From an uncultured Aquimarina sp. (lineage in GTDB: Bacteria > Bacteroidota > Bacteroidia > Flavobacteriales > Flavobacteriaceae), in the NCBI GenBank assembly GCA_947503835.1, contig CANNFM010000025.1, forward strand, positions 1 to 64,000: a DNA stretch of 64,000 nucleotides, given 5' to 3'. The notes under the pieces are model-generated. The model did no database searches. It saw only the letters and a program-made list of their open reading frames with translations, and had not been told where the DNA came from. Positions 1 to 9,065 of the stretch are shown here, piece after piece. Made by a program: the position numbers and the translations under genes. Numbering within the stretch: the stretch's first letter is position 1; each line of letters begins with the position of its first letter.

Positions 1-66
1 GTTTTTAATAAAAGTGAGTTTTAATTTTAGAGTAAGCCCCTAAATTAAGATGATTTGTGTGAAGAG

Positions 67-91
67 AAAGAGTGCGAGAGCACTCTTTTTT
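67..91 (+). terminator. Rho-independent terminator, possibly of a gene left of the window
   Basis: A 9-bp perfect stem (AAAGAGTGC / GCACTCTTT) with a GAGA loop is followed by a T run. It would end a rightward transcript entering from outside the window. The rest of 1-290 shows no gene. Confidence 0.6.
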
Positions 92-290
92 ATTGGTATA
101 CTATAGACAGTAACTAACTTCTCGAATTCACCAATTAAACGTATATTTTGCTTTGCAAGTAAAGTGACCTTTCCATTTACCTAGCTTTTATAAAATGTTG
201 AAATGTTTTATTTTTTAGATAAAACGCACTAGCTTGATTTAGATGTTAACTTTTTAATGGAAATTTTCCTTAAACGAGTTGATTTTATTT

Positions 291-2018
291 TTAGGCTAAT
301 TCTAGATCTTTTTTTATAGCAGCTATTTTATTGTCTAATCTATTTTGTGTATCATCAAAATTTGCAATACTTTTTAGAGGCTCTTGAACACTGATATAGA
401 ACTTTATTTTAGGTTCTGTACCACTAGGTCTTGCTGCAATTTTACTTCCTGATTCTGTATAAAATATTAACACGTTTGATGTCGGAATATCAATTGTTCG
501 TTCGGTATGATCTTGTATGTTTTTTGCAATACTAGTTTGATAATCTTCAATCAGAACCACTTTCTCATCATTTAAATATTGAGGAGGATTGTTTCTTAGA
601 TCAAGCATCGTTTGTTTAATTTCCTCAGCTCCTTCAATGCCCTTTTTCACTAAAGAGACAAGGCTTTCTTTATAAAAACCATGTTGGACATATAATTCTA
701 GAAGTGAATTATAAAATGAGCTATTATTAGCTTTTGTGTGCGCTACAATTTCGCAAGCCAATAGGGTAGAGGTTACAGCATCTTTGTCCCTTACAAAATC
801 TCCCACCATAAATCCAAAGCTTTCTTCACCACCACCTATAAAATGCTTATCCGGGTAGTCTTTTATTAGTTTAGCAATCCATTTAAAACCTGTCAACACT
901 TCTTTGTACTCTACACCGTAAGCACCAGAAAGGGTACGCATCATTGGTGTAGATACAATAGTTGAGGCTATAAACTCATCACCTTGAAATCCTTTTTTTG
1001 TTTTATAATACTCTAAAAGAAACCAAGTCATTACCAGCATAGTTTGGTTTCCGTTTAGTAACTGTAGTTCTCCATCATTGTTTCGAACTGCGATTCCTAA
1101 TCGATCACAATCTGGATCTGTACCAATTACAATATCGGCATTAACCTCTCTTGCAAGTTGCATGGCCATGGTTAGGGCTTCAGGTTCTTCTGGATTGGGT
1201 GATTTAACCGTTGGGAAATTACCATCGGGTTCTGCTTGTTCTTTTACGATATGAACATTTTTGTACCCCGCCTTTTTTAATGTTTCAGGAACTGCAGTAA
1301 TCGAAGTACCATGAAGAGAGGTAAAAACAATAGTCGTATTGTCTTTTGCTTCTTGAGACGCAACAAAACTTCCATTTTTCACACTTTGATCAATAAATAT
1401 CGTATCTATTTCGGTGTCTATTTCTTCAATAATAGCAGAATTGGCTTCAAATTTTATATCTGAATACCGTAATGAATTAATTTCAGAAATGATTTCATGA
1501 TCCTGCGGAGGCACTAATTGTCCGCCATCTTGCCAATATACTTTATATCCATTATACTCTGGGGGATTGTGACTAGCCGTTAATACGATACCACAATGGC
1601 ATCCCAATTCTTTCACAGCAAACGATAATTCTGGTGTGGGACGCAGGCTGGTAAACAGATAAACTTTAATTCCGTTGGCAGAAAACACATCGGCTACTAT
1701 TTGAGCCAGGGTGTCGCTATTATGTCTACAATCATAGGCTATTACAGCCTTTGGTTGTTCATCAGGAAATTGCTGTAGTAGATAATTACTTAATCCCTGA
1801 GTACTTTTACTTAAAGTATATTTATTAATCCTATTTGTACCTACACCCATAATACCACGCATACCACCGGTACCAAACTCAAGATCTTTATAGAAACTAT
1901 CTTTTAGTTCTTCAGAGTTATTTTGTAAATCTTTGATTTCTTGTTGAGTTTCTTGGTCAAAGATTGGAGTTAACCATTCGTTAACCCTTGTGTTTATAAC
2001 AGAATCTGTGATTTGCAT
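291..2018 (-). CDS. Phosphoglucomutase/phosphomannomutase family protein
   Basis: Cytoplasmic alpha-D-phosphohexomutase, 575 residues, interconverting hexose 1- and 6-phosphates for sugar nucleotide and glycogen metabolism. The phosphoserine loop TASHNP is at 147-152 (Ser149), the Mg-binding loop DPDCDR at 301-306, the sugar-binding GGGEES around 395-400 and the C-terminal phosphate loop RPSGTEPK near 525. All four domains are present, so it should be active. Length and the GTGGMRG segment (49-55) fit the long PGM2/PgcA-like branch. It is the last gene of a leftward group, 114 bases after the glycosyltransferase. Glucose versus mannose specificity cannot be told from motifs. Confidence 0.93.
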   Translation of the reverse strand: MQITDSVINTRVNEWLTPIFDQETQQEIKDLQNNSEELKDSFYKDLEFGTGGMRGIMGVGTNRINKYTLSKSTQGLSNYLLQQFPDEQPKAVIAYDCRHNSDTLAQIVADVFSANGIKVYLFTSLRPTPELSFAVKELGCHCGIVLTASHNPPEYNGYKVYWQDGGQLVPPQDHEIISEINSLRYSDIKFEANSAIIEEIDTEIDTIFIDQSVKNGSFVASQEAKDNTTIVFTSLHGTSITAVPETLKKAGYKNVHIVKEQAEPDGNFPTVKSPNPEEPEALTMAMQLAREVNADIVIGTDPDCDRLGIAVRNNDGELQLLNGNQTMLVMTWFLLEYYKTKKGFQGDEFIASTIVSTPMMRTLSGAYGVEYKEVLTGFKWIAKLIKDYPDKHFIGGGEESFGFMVGDFVRDKDAVTSTLLACEIVAHTKANNSSFYNSLLELYVQHGFYKESLVSLVKKGIEGAEEIKQTMLDLRNNPPQYLNDEKVVLIEDYQTSIAKNIQDHTERTIDIPTSNVLIFYTESGSKIAARPSGTEPKIKFYISVQEPLKSIANFDDTQNRLDNKIAAIKKDLELA

Positions 2019-2132
2019 GCTTATCGTTTTAGTAACAAAAATACTATTTAATTTTGGTTAAAATTTCCTGAAGTTAGAAAGTTCTTAATTATCATATTTT
2101 GAAGAATATGAGGTTCTGGGGTTACCTAATAA

Positions 2133-3080
2133 TTATAAATGTATCCTCTCAGAAATGCTATACCTTTCTTTACTTCTTTTGCTGGTTAAGATAATTTCAC
2201 CTAAAAACCCAGCCAGAAAAAACTGTGTTCCTAATATCATTGAAGTAAGAGCGACATAGAATTCGGGTCTTTGGGCAATCAGCCTGCCTTTGGTTTCTAT
2301 AAAAAGTTTATCAATCCCAAGGTATAATGAAAAACCAAAACCTATAATAAAAAGTATAGTACCTATAAGACCAAAAAAGTGCATAGGTCTTTTTCCGAAA
2401 TGTGACATAAACCAAATAGTGACCAAATCTAGAAAGCCATTGATGAAGCGACTTATCCCAAATTTTGTTTTACCATATTTTCGGGCCTGATGCAAAACGA
2501 CTTTTTCGCCAATTTTTGAAAATCCAGCATTTTTAGCCAATACAGGGATATAACGATGCATTTCGCCATGTACATCAATATTTTTAACTACAATATTTTT
2601 GTAGGCTTTAAGTCCGCAGTTAAAATCATGTAATTTTACTCCAGATGTTTTTCTTGCCGCGGCATTAAATAATTTAGAGGGTAGATTTTTTGCAATAACA
2701 GAATCATATCGTTTCTTTTTCCAACCCGATACCAAATCATATCCTTCTTTATTGATAAGCTCATAAAGTTCGGGAATTTCTTCGGGGTTATCTTGTAAAT
2801 CGGCATCCATGGTAATTACTACATTTCCTTTTGCGACACCAAAACCTGCATGTAGGGCTTGCGATTTTCCAAAATTCCTTAGAAACCGAATTCCCTTTAC
2901 ATTTGGATCTTTTTTTGATAATTCTGAAATGGTATCCCAGGATTCATCGGTACTTCCGTCATCAATAAAGATGATTTCATAGGAAAAAGAATTGGATTGC
3001 ATAACTTTTGCAATCCAATTGTATAATTCGTTAAGTGATTCCTGCTCATTGAGCAGTGGTATGACCACGGATATATTCAT
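2133..3080 (-). CDS. Family 2 glycosyltransferase (dolichol-phosphate mannosyltransferase/ArnC-like)
   Basis: Membrane-anchored GT-A transferase of 315 residues that probably moves a sugar from a nucleotide donor to a polyprenyl phosphate. The donor-binding DDG is at 40-42 and the metal-binding DAD at 92-94 within MDADLQDNPE. Two transmembrane segments near 234-256 and 273-297 match the DPM1/GtrB/ArnC topology. Its start lies 3 bases after the stop of the upstream DUF4199 gene, so the two are co-transcribed. The sugar and final acceptor are unknown. Confidence 0.92.
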   Translation of the reverse strand: MNISVVIPLLNEQESLNELYNWIAKVMQSNSFSYEIIFIDDGSTDESWDTISELSKKDPNVKGIRFLRNFGKSQALHAGFGVAKGNVVITMDADLQDNPEEIPELYELINKEGYDLVSGWKKKRYDSVIAKNLPSKLFNAAARKTSGVKLHDFNCGLKAYKNIVVKNIDVHGEMHRYIPVLAKNAGFSKIGEKVVLHQARKYGKTKFGISRFINGFLDLVTIWFMSHFGKRPMHFFGLIGTILFIIGFGFSLYLGIDKLFIETKGRLIAQRPEFYVALTSMILGTQFFLAGFLGEIILTSKRSKERYSISERIHL

Positions 3081-3083
3081 AAA

Positions 3084-3611
3084 TTAATATAAGTCTTGTT
3101 TCTTTTGCATAATTAGCCCTGCTAATAAAGAAATAATAAACCCCATAAAAAGGCTACCAATAATTCCTATCGCAAAACTTATTGAAGGGCTTTGTAATTT
3201 TTCGGTTATTGCAAATACTTGGTTTACTTGTTCTTCTGTCATGTCTGGAGATTCTTTGATTAGTTTCTCCTTTTGGATTTCCATAACCTGTTCCGAATAA
3301 TCGGGTTCAATTACCGTAGTTAATGTAAGATTCCAAATACCAGAAAGAATACCGCTTATAAGTGCAATGCCGATACCTACTTTTAGTGCATCGGTTAAAT
3401 TTAGGAATCCATTGTTGGCAGATTTATAGGCTTTCATGCCATATACAAGGGCAGTAAGCATAATGAGAAAACCTAATATTCCAATAGACCAATGTGGGTC
3501 TTTATACACTCCGGTTGCGTAAATAATAGCACTAAATAATATTGATACTACTCCTAAAATTACTCCGTAATTTAGTATTATTTTCTTTGCGGATATTTTT
3601 ACATCCTCCAT
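3084..3611 (-). CDS. DUF4199 family membrane protein (copy 1)
   Basis: Small inner-membrane protein of 175 residues with four predicted transmembrane helices (about 12-32, 38-58, 75-98 and 145-170) and a polar loop between helices 3 and 4. The pattern, including the glycine-rich third helix (LKVGIGIALISGILSGIW), is that of DUF4199, a Bacteroidetes family of unknown function. It lies directly upstream of the GT2 gene, suggesting a role with the polyprenyl-linked sugar pathway, though this is only context. It is a paralogue of the gene at 3781-4290. Confidence 0.85.
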   Translation of the reverse strand: MEDVKISAKKIILNYGVILGVVSILFSAIIYATGVYKDPHWSIGILGFLIMLTALVYGMKAYKSANNGFLNLTDALKVGIGIALISGILSGIWNLTLTTVIEPDYSEQVMEIQKEKLIKESPDMTEEQVNQVFAITEKLQSPSISFAIGIIGSLFMGFIISLLAGLIMQKKQDLY

Positions 3612-3780
3612 AATTAAAAATGTTTGGTTATTTATAAACCATAAGTAGCCAAAGATACTAAAATGTTACAAGAGCGAGGAAATATATTTGGTATTGATGT
3701 TTGGAGACGCTATGAATGTCTCTAAAAACTAGAATAGCAATTGGTGCGATATAAAAAAATGGTTTACTTAGTGAAGTCTA

Positions 3781-4290
3781 TTAATGAAAAGGATCTCGGT
3801 TTTTCTGCATAAAGGCTCCTCCTAGCAGTGAGATTAAAATCCCTAATGTGGAATTAAAAATTAAACTAGTCAAAGATGTTGTAAAAAGGTAGTTATTTTT
3901 CTTACTTAATAGTTTATTTTGTTCTTGGGGTTCTGATGAAGTCGATGGGCTTGTCGAATTAATAATGTCCTGTAGGGTTTCTGGTGACATTACTTTGAGA
4001 AAAAAAATGTCCCCGATTATTTGCATGAGAGTGCTTATCAAAGCAATTCCGAAGCCAATTTTGAAGGCCTGCCACAGGGTTAAAAAACTATCATTTTTAT
4101 TTTTGAATTTGTATATACCATACACTATAATTCCAATATGCAGGGATAATTCGAAAATAGACAACGCCCAGTTTGATGTCGTTCTATTATCCGTAATATT
4201 TCGAAGAAAGCCATAGACAATCCATATGAGGCCAAGAATAAAGCCATAGACCAATATGTATTTTTTAACAGAAATAGTAGTTTCTTTCAT
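3781..4290 (-). CDS. DUF4199 family membrane protein (copy 2)
   Basis: A 169-residue four-helix membrane protein. Its order of features (ALSIFELSLHIGIIVYGIYKF, then FKIGFGIALISTLMQIIG, a polar Ser/Thr/Glu-rich loop, then a last helix ending GGAFMQKNRDP) parallels the next gene, so the pair arose by tandem duplication. It is first in the leftward group, 169 bases upstream of copy 1. Function is unknown. The region upstream carries several ACCGTA/TACGGT motifs that could control it. Confidence 0.82.
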   Translation of the reverse strand: MKETTISVKKYILVYGFILGLIWIVYGFLRNITDNRTTSNWALSIFELSLHIGIIVYGIYKFKNKNDSFLTLWQAFKIGFGIALISTLMQIIGDIFFLKVMSPETLQDIINSTSPSTSSEPQEQNKLLSKKNNYLFTTSLTSLIFNSTLGILISLLGGAFMQKNRDPFH

Positions 4291-4620
4291 ATAGCAAAAA
4301 TATTTTTATATAGTGTTTAAACTAGCGGTATAATACTAAAAAAAATGTTATAACCGTAAAAAAATAGGGTATTTTATCGGGTTAATATACGTTTTTATCG
4401 TATATTTACAAAATAGTTACGGTTTTACCGTAGTTTAGAAACACTCTTAACAAGTGTAAAATAAGGGTTTTACCTTGAAATAGGCATAAAAGGTTAAGGG
4501 TTTGAAAATGAGGGATTATAAGTGTTAAAATGATATAGAAAACAAAATCATAATCCTTTTTTAGAGTGGCTTACCCCAATTTTTAAATTGTATTAGAATA
4601 TATTAACAAAATCATGGTTT
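4291..4620. promoter_or_regulatory. Divergent intergenic region with ACCGTA/TACGGT palindromes
   Basis: 330 bases without a gene between DUF4199 (leftward) and a lipoprotein gene (rightward). It holds a perfect 6-bp inverted repeat with a TTT spacer at 4418-4432 (TACGGT TTT ACCGTA), a related dyad at 4387-4403 (ATACG...CGTAT), a single ACCGTA at 4353-4358 and a GCGGTA near 4325. Such clustering suggests an operator or a structured leader. No known regulator recognition site is identified. Confidence 0.4.
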
Positions 4621-5070
4621 ATGAAAAAATTATTACTTTTTACTCTTATTTTTTCTTTGATTGGGATTACATCGTGTACCAAAGATGAAGATCATCTTGA
4701 AATGTCTCAAGAAGAAAAGGAACTTCTCGTTAAACAAACGATCATTGAGTTTAATAAAAGTGCAGTTGAAACAGGTGATTTTTATCAATTTAAGGAGTCT
4801 ATATCTCAAAAATATGCTACTGATAACTCAAGTGAACCAGATACAGAAGCTTTGTTTCAGGAGTTTTTGGGAAAACAATCACAAGCCTTTTTGGATTTGT
4901 ATTATCAACTCGAGGCGCTTAATATGACAGGTGAGGAATTTACGCGTATAGCTCATCAGTATGAATATTTAAAAGTGGAGTGGAGGTCAAATCTTGGTAA
5001 GAGGGATTATTTATATGCTAGTTGTAATAATAGCCTCTCTTGCGCCTTAGAGGAGTGGTTTACAAAATAG
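4621..5070 (+). CDS. Hypothetical lipoprotein
   Basis: 149 residues with an N-terminal lipoprotein signal (MKKLLLFTLIFSLIGITSC, lipidated Cys19) followed by an acidic, helical, charged region (KDEDHLEMSQEEKELLVK). Two more Cys residues lie near the C-terminus (CNNSLSC), where a disulfide could form. No domain is recognised. It stands alone between the DUF4199 group and rpmE2. The reading frame, start and signal peptide look genuine. Confidence 0.7.
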   Translation: MKKLLLFTLIFSLIGITSCTKDEDHLEMSQEEKELLVKQTIIEFNKSAVETGDFYQFKESISQKYATDNSSEPDTEALFQEFLGKQSQAFLDLYYQLEALNMTGEEFTRIAHQYEYLKVEWRSNLGKRDYLYASCNNSLSCALEEWFTK

Positions 5071-5171
5071 AAATAAATCTGGTTTGGCATCATAAGCACT
5101 ACTTGAAAAATGAACTGTTTCTATGCTAACCATAATGAATTTGAGTTTCTTTACTTTATTTTTAAAAATGT

Positions 5172-5201
5172 TTTGCATTTAATAAAATAGTTGTAAATTT
5201 G
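5172..5201 (+). promoter_or_regulatory. Bacteroidetes-type promoter of rpmE2
   Basis: TTTG (5172-5175), an 18-base spacer and TAAATTTG (5194-5201) match the Bacteroidetes housekeeping sigma consensus TTTG-N17-23-TAnnTTTG. The gene starts 28 bases downstream. Confidence 0.8.
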
Positions 5202-5229
5202 CAGCTCGAAAAAAGAAAAGATTATAACA

Positions 5230-5481
5230 ATGAGAAAAGATATTCACCCAGAAAATTATAGATTAGTAGCGTTTAAAGACATGTCTAATGAAGAAGTTTT
5301 TTTAACTAAATCTACGGCGAATACTAAGGAAACTCTAGAGGTTGATGGTGTAGAGTATCCGTTAGTAAAATTAGAAATTTCAAGAACTTCTCATCCATTC
5401 TATACCGGTAAGTCTAAACTTATCGATACCGCAGGACGTATTGACAAGTTTAAAAACAAATATGCTAAATTCAAGAAGTAA
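5230..5481 (+). CDS. rpmE2: 50S ribosomal protein L31 type B
   Basis: 83 residues beginning MRKDIHPENYRLVAFKDMSN, typical of the zinc-independent type B L31. The type A CxxC zinc ligands are absent, and there is no Cys in the protein. L31 sits at the ribosome central protuberance bridging the subunits; the C- form usually replaces the zinc form when zinc is scarce, but in Bacteroidetes it is commonly the main copy. It has its own consensus promoter and a strong terminator, so it is monocistronic. Confidence 0.97.
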   Translation: MRKDIHPENYRLVAFKDMSNEEVFLTKSTANTKETLEVDGVEYPLVKLEISRTSHPFYTGKSKLIDTAGRIDKFKNKYAKFKK

Positions 5482-5506
5482 TTTAGTTATACGATATATG
5501 TATAAG

Positions 5507-5536
5507 AAGCCTTTCTAAACAGAAAGGCTTTTTTTG
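5507..5536 (+). terminator. Rho-independent terminator of rpmE2
   Basis: Perfect 10-bp stem AAGCCTTTCT / AGAAAGGCTT with an AAAC loop, followed by a T run, 26 bases after the rpmE2 stop. Confidence 0.9.
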
Positions 5537-5575
5537 TTGCCCTTTGCTTTGAGTGCATTCAGGGCGCTTGATAGT

Positions 5576-5693
5576 TAGTTTAATATGTTACCGAGCCCTG
5601 TGAGGTACTCGAAGGGCGGACTTACAATGGGTCCTGAGCGTAGCCGAGGCGAGTCATTAAGTAGAGTAATCCTTCGACAGGCTCAGGGTTTAA
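5576..5693. repeat. REP-like intergenic repeat unit
   Basis: An imperfect inverted repeat: CCGAGCCCTGTGAGGTACTC-GAAGG on the left and CCTTCGACAGGCTCAGGG on the right, around a middle part TCCTGAGCGTAGCCGAGG. A fragment with the same ACTTCGACAGGCTT core occurs at 24536-24549, and a CGACAAGCTCAGGATGAC version sits inside the element at 46586-46858. It is not coding. Confidence 0.6.
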
Positions 5694-5774
5694 TAAAAAA
5701 ATAAGTATTTCCAAATAAAATAGCTTAACTACATTATTTTTGTCATAAACGTCCTTATTTTTGTTTTGAAATAA

Positions 5775-5968
5775 ACCGTGGTGCATATAGAGATTACAGA
5801 TTAAAAAAAAAGCGTCATTTCGAGTGTTTTGTCATAATAAAATGGAGACAAAACGTATCGAGAAAAGCTTTTTTAATCCAAAACCCTATTCTCGATACAC
5901 TTCTCCTAAAGTCGAAGTACTCGAATTGACGGATTTTAGATTAAAAAAAAATTAAAGATGCACTGCGG
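5775..5968. repeat. Long palindromic intergenic element, copy A
   Basis: Nested inverted repeats: outer GTGCAT (5781-5786) and ATGCAC (5958-5963); arms GCGTCATTTCGAGT (5812-5825) and ACTCGAATTGACG (5919-5931); inner GTATCGAGAA (5855-5864) and TTCTCGATAC (5889-5898). Poly-A flanks pair with the T-rich middle. The same arms recur at 27015-27142 and 46586-46858. Together with the REP-like unit it fills the 5541-5995 gap; no gene is seen there. Confidence 0.8.
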
Positions 5969-5995
5969 GCTAAAATATTAATTTTTTGAGATCAT

Positions 5996-7177
5996 ATGAA
6001 TTACATTCTTTTTGATGGTGCTTCACGGGACGCCCTGCTACCGTTTACCTATATCAGGCCAGTTGCTGAAATTAGAATAGGAATTTTAACCATTCGAGAG
6101 AAATGGGAAAAATACTTGGGGTATACTACATCTACAGTAACCGAAGAGTACCTTAGCGAAAAATTCCCAATGGTAGAATTAGAGGAGAATATTATGATAA
6201 ATTCATCTTATCTTCCATCGAATGATCTTGTAGACAAGATTAAAAATCTGAAAACCGATCAAGCTATTTTTAATAATGAAGAGCCCATCGCTTTTTATGT
6301 TAAGGAAGATCGGGAGGTAGATTTTGATTCTTATGAAGTTATTCAATTTGAATCTGATGTGTTTACGGTAAAGAATACCTGGGATATCTTTTCAAAGAAC
6401 GAACAGGCAATTAAAGATGATTTTGAATTATTAACTAAGGATAGAAAAAGTTTACCTATCCCAAAGAGTACTAATGTAATAGTTCCTGAAAATATTTTTA
6501 TAGAAGAAGGAGCAAAACTTGAGTTTACTACATTAAATGCATCTAATGGACCAATTTATATTGGAAAAGACGCAGAAATTATGGAAGGGAGTATTATTAG
6601 AGGTCCATTTGCACTTTGTGATCATTCCACCATAAAAATGGGAGCCAAAATTTATGGAGGTACTACTATTGGACCTTATTCTAAAGTAGGAGGAGAGGTA
6701 ACCAATTCTGTGATTTTTGGATATTCTAATAAAGGTCATGATGGGTTTATTGGTAATTCGGTGTTAGGAGAGTGGTGTAATTTGGGTGCAGATACGAATA
6801 CATCCAACTTAAAAAATAATTATGCTCCAGTTCGATTATGGAGCTATGAAACCGAAGGTTTTGCTAAAACTGGATTGCAGTTTTGTGGATTAATGATGGG
6901 AGATCACTCTAAATGTGGTATCAATACGATGTTTAATACCGGAACTGTAGTCGGAGTAAATGCAAATATTTTTGGGAGTGGTTTTCCACGAAATTTTATA
7001 CCTAGTTATAGTTGGGGAGGAAGTGGAGGTTTTACTACCTTCTTAACTAAAAAAGCTTTTGAAGTTGCTAAAGTGGTCATGTCTAGAAGAGCAATAGAAT
7101 TTACTACTGAAGATGAAAAAATTCTGGAGCATGTTTTTGAAGAAACTAAATCATGGAGAAAAGGGTATGACTCTTAA
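5996..7177 (+). CDS. GlmU-like bifunctional UDP-GlcNAc diphosphorylase / GlcN-1-P acetyltransferase
   Basis: 393 residues. The N-terminal half (1-170) is a diverged nucleotidyltransferase beginning MNYILFDGASRDALLPFTYIRP. The C-terminal half (180-360) has left-handed beta-helix hexapeptide repeats (IYIGKDAEIMEGSIIRGPFALCDHSTIKMG and on). This arrangement is the alternative GlmU found in Bacteroidetes (the TIGR03991 type, from memory), proposed to make UDP-GlcNAc for peptidoglycan and LPS. It lacks the canonical GlmU N-terminal LAAGxGTRM loop, so activity of the first half is inferred from the family. The start is preceded by a repeat element. Confidence 0.85.
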   Translation: MNYILFDGASRDALLPFTYIRPVAEIRIGILTIREKWEKYLGYTTSTVTEEYLSEKFPMVELEENIMINSSYLPSNDLVDKIKNLKTDQAIFNNEEPIAFYVKEDREVDFDSYEVIQFESDVFTVKNTWDIFSKNEQAIKDDFELLTKDRKSLPIPKSTNVIVPENIFIEEGAKLEFTTLNASNGPIYIGKDAEIMEGSIIRGPFALCDHSTIKMGAKIYGGTTIGPYSKVGGEVTNSVIFGYSNKGHDGFIGNSVLGEWCNLGADTNTSNLKNNYAPVRLWSYETEGFAKTGLQFCGLMMGDHSKCGINTMFNTGTVVGVNANIFGSGFPRNFIPSYSWGGSGGFTTFLTKKAFEVAKVVMSRRAIEFTTEDEKILEHVFEETKSWRKGYDS

Positions 7178-7305
7178 TCTCTTATCTGATTTAAAAATAA
7201 AAAAATGTCATCTAATTTAGTTTGTTTATAAAAATTAGTAATGTTTGCTGAAGTATAATTTTTACCGATATACTACTGAAAAAAGAGTGAAGTATAGAAA
7301 GAAAG

Positions 7306-8937
7306 TTATCTTTTTGGCTCCTTCCAAACTCTTTTTAAAACCAAGAAATTTTGTGGATTGTTAGTCAGTCCTTTTACATTTTTCTGAGTAAATCGAACGA
7401 CTTCATCATAATATAAGGGTACAATAGGAGCATGAGCTACTATAATAGAGTCCATTTTTGCATACAGTTGTTCTCGTAATTTTGTATCAGTAATCAAAAA
7501 GCTTTCTTCATATAATTGATCAAAAAACTCATTCTTAAAATGTGTGTAATTTGGTCCGTTGGGAGTATGATTTTTACTGTAATAAGGAGATAAGAAATTT
7601 TCGGCATCAGGATAATCCGCAATCCAACTAGCTCTAAAGGTATCTAATTTACCACTCCATTTTTGTTCTCTAATGGTAGATGGAGGTAATACATCTACCA
7701 CTATTTGTAACCCTATTTTTTCTAGTTCTCGCTGTATAAATTCGCAAAGACTAAGGTAGTTACTATCGGTGGTAATTGTAATAGTAGGGTTTTGATGCCC
7801 AGTTTGTTCTATATATTTTTTTACAAGCTTACGCGCTTTTTCAGGATTATATTCATACCCTGGTATATCATTAAATCCAGGAAGCCCTTTCGGAATAAAA
7901 CCATTAATTGCCGGTGTGCCTATACCATTTTTAAGATAGGTAATCATTTTTACTCTGTCGAAACCATAATTGACAGCTTGTCTAAGGATTCTGGATTGAA
8001 TCTCTTTTTTATCACTATCCAGATAGAAACCTAGATATTCAGAATTTAAATATGGACCTTTAGAGATGGTGATATGGTCTTTATATTTTTCTCTTAATTT
8101 TCCGCTGGGAGTAAGAAGCTCATCTTTATAGGATGCATCCAGACTATTGAGAAGATCTATATTTCCTTTAGCAAATTGTAAAAATTCACTTTGTTTTTCT
8201 GGTAAAAAAGTAATAGCAACCGCTTCGAGATAGGGGAGCTGCTTACCATTTTCATCTATTTCAAAATACAATTCGTTTTTGCGCAAAACCAGTTTAACAT
8301 TTTCTTCCCAAAGTTTGAATTTAAATGGGCCGGTGCCTACAGGATTGGATCTAAATTGATTTCCATAGAATTTAACCACTTCTTTTGGGACAACCGAGCA
8401 ATATCTCATACTCATTAATCCTAAAAAAGCAGGAAAAGGTTTTTTTAACTTTATTTCAAAAATGCTATCATTAATTGCTGTATATGATTTTACGTTTTTA
8501 AGAACCCAATTTCCTGGTGATGCTACTTCCGGATCTACCAAACGATCAAAACTATACGTGAAATCTGATGCAACTACCGTTCGAGTACTATCTTTGGTTT
8601 TAAATTGATGATGTTTATGAAAATAAACATCATCCCTAAGTATAAAAGTATACACTTGCCCATCTTCCGAAATTTTCCAACTTTTTGCTATATCTGGTTG
8701 TACATGTAATACATCGTCAAATTGTACAAGCCCGTTAAACAGTTGATTTGTAGACCAAATATTCGCTGGGTTTCTTGCAAATGCTGGATCAAGTGAGCTA
8801 ATGTTATCGTATTGATTATATCTAAATACCAAGTGATCTTTGTCTTCTTTAGCAGAATTACCACAAGATGAAAGTAAGAAACAAATGTAAGCTATTGTTA
8901 AATAGCGAATTATGGATAGGTAATGATTGAGTTTCAA
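7306..8937 (-). CDS. Peptide/oligopeptide ABC transporter solute-binding lipoprotein (SBP family 5)
   Basis: 543 residues with a lipoprotein signal ending FLLSSC (Cys25) and a full DppA/OppA fold: an N-terminal lobe opening with LVFRYNQYDNISSLDPAFARNPAN, the PVGTGPFKFKLWEE motif near 200, and a C-terminal DYPDAENFLSPYYSK segment. It should bind di- or oligopeptides at the membrane. No permease or ATPase gene is adjacent, so it is either an orphan binding protein or works with a transporter elsewhere. It is divergent from mtaB. Confidence 0.9.
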   Translation of the reverse strand: MKLNHYLSIIRYLTIAYICFLLSSCGNSAKEDKDHLVFRYNQYDNISSLDPAFARNPANIWSTNQLFNGLVQFDDVLHVQPDIAKSWKISEDGQVYTFILRDDVYFHKHHQFKTKDSTRTVVASDFTYSFDRLVDPEVASPGNWVLKNVKSYTAINDSIFEIKLKKPFPAFLGLMSMRYCSVVPKEVVKFYGNQFRSNPVGTGPFKFKLWEENVKLVLRKNELYFEIDENGKQLPYLEAVAITFLPEKQSEFLQFAKGNIDLLNSLDASYKDELLTPSGKLREKYKDHITISKGPYLNSEYLGFYLDSDKKEIQSRILRQAVNYGFDRVKMITYLKNGIGTPAINGFIPKGLPGFNDIPGYEYNPEKARKLVKKYIEQTGHQNPTITITTDSNYLSLCEFIQRELEKIGLQIVVDVLPPSTIREQKWSGKLDTFRASWIADYPDAENFLSPYYSKNHTPNGPNYTHFKNEFFDQLYEESFLITDTKLREQLYAKMDSIIVAHAPIVPLYYDEVVRFTQKNVKGLTNNPQNFLVLKRVWKEPKR

Positions 8938-9031
8938 TTTTAGTAAACGAATTATTGTTGGTATATTTGCACCCTCGAAATTAATACTCGGGGAACTTAA
9001 TATAGTTTTCAGTTAAGGGTAAAGATAAAGA

Positions 9032-9054
9032 GATTTCCGCCTTTGGCGAAATGA
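9032..9054. repeat. Hairpin repeat in the mtaB leader
   Basis: ATTTCCGCC-TTT-GGCGAAAT forms a stem with one bulge, followed by GACATG. It resembles common flavobacterial intergenic hairpins. It includes the ATG at 9051, which therefore is unlikely to be the true start of mtaB. Confidence 0.5.
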
Positions 9055-9065
9055 CATGTAGTTTT

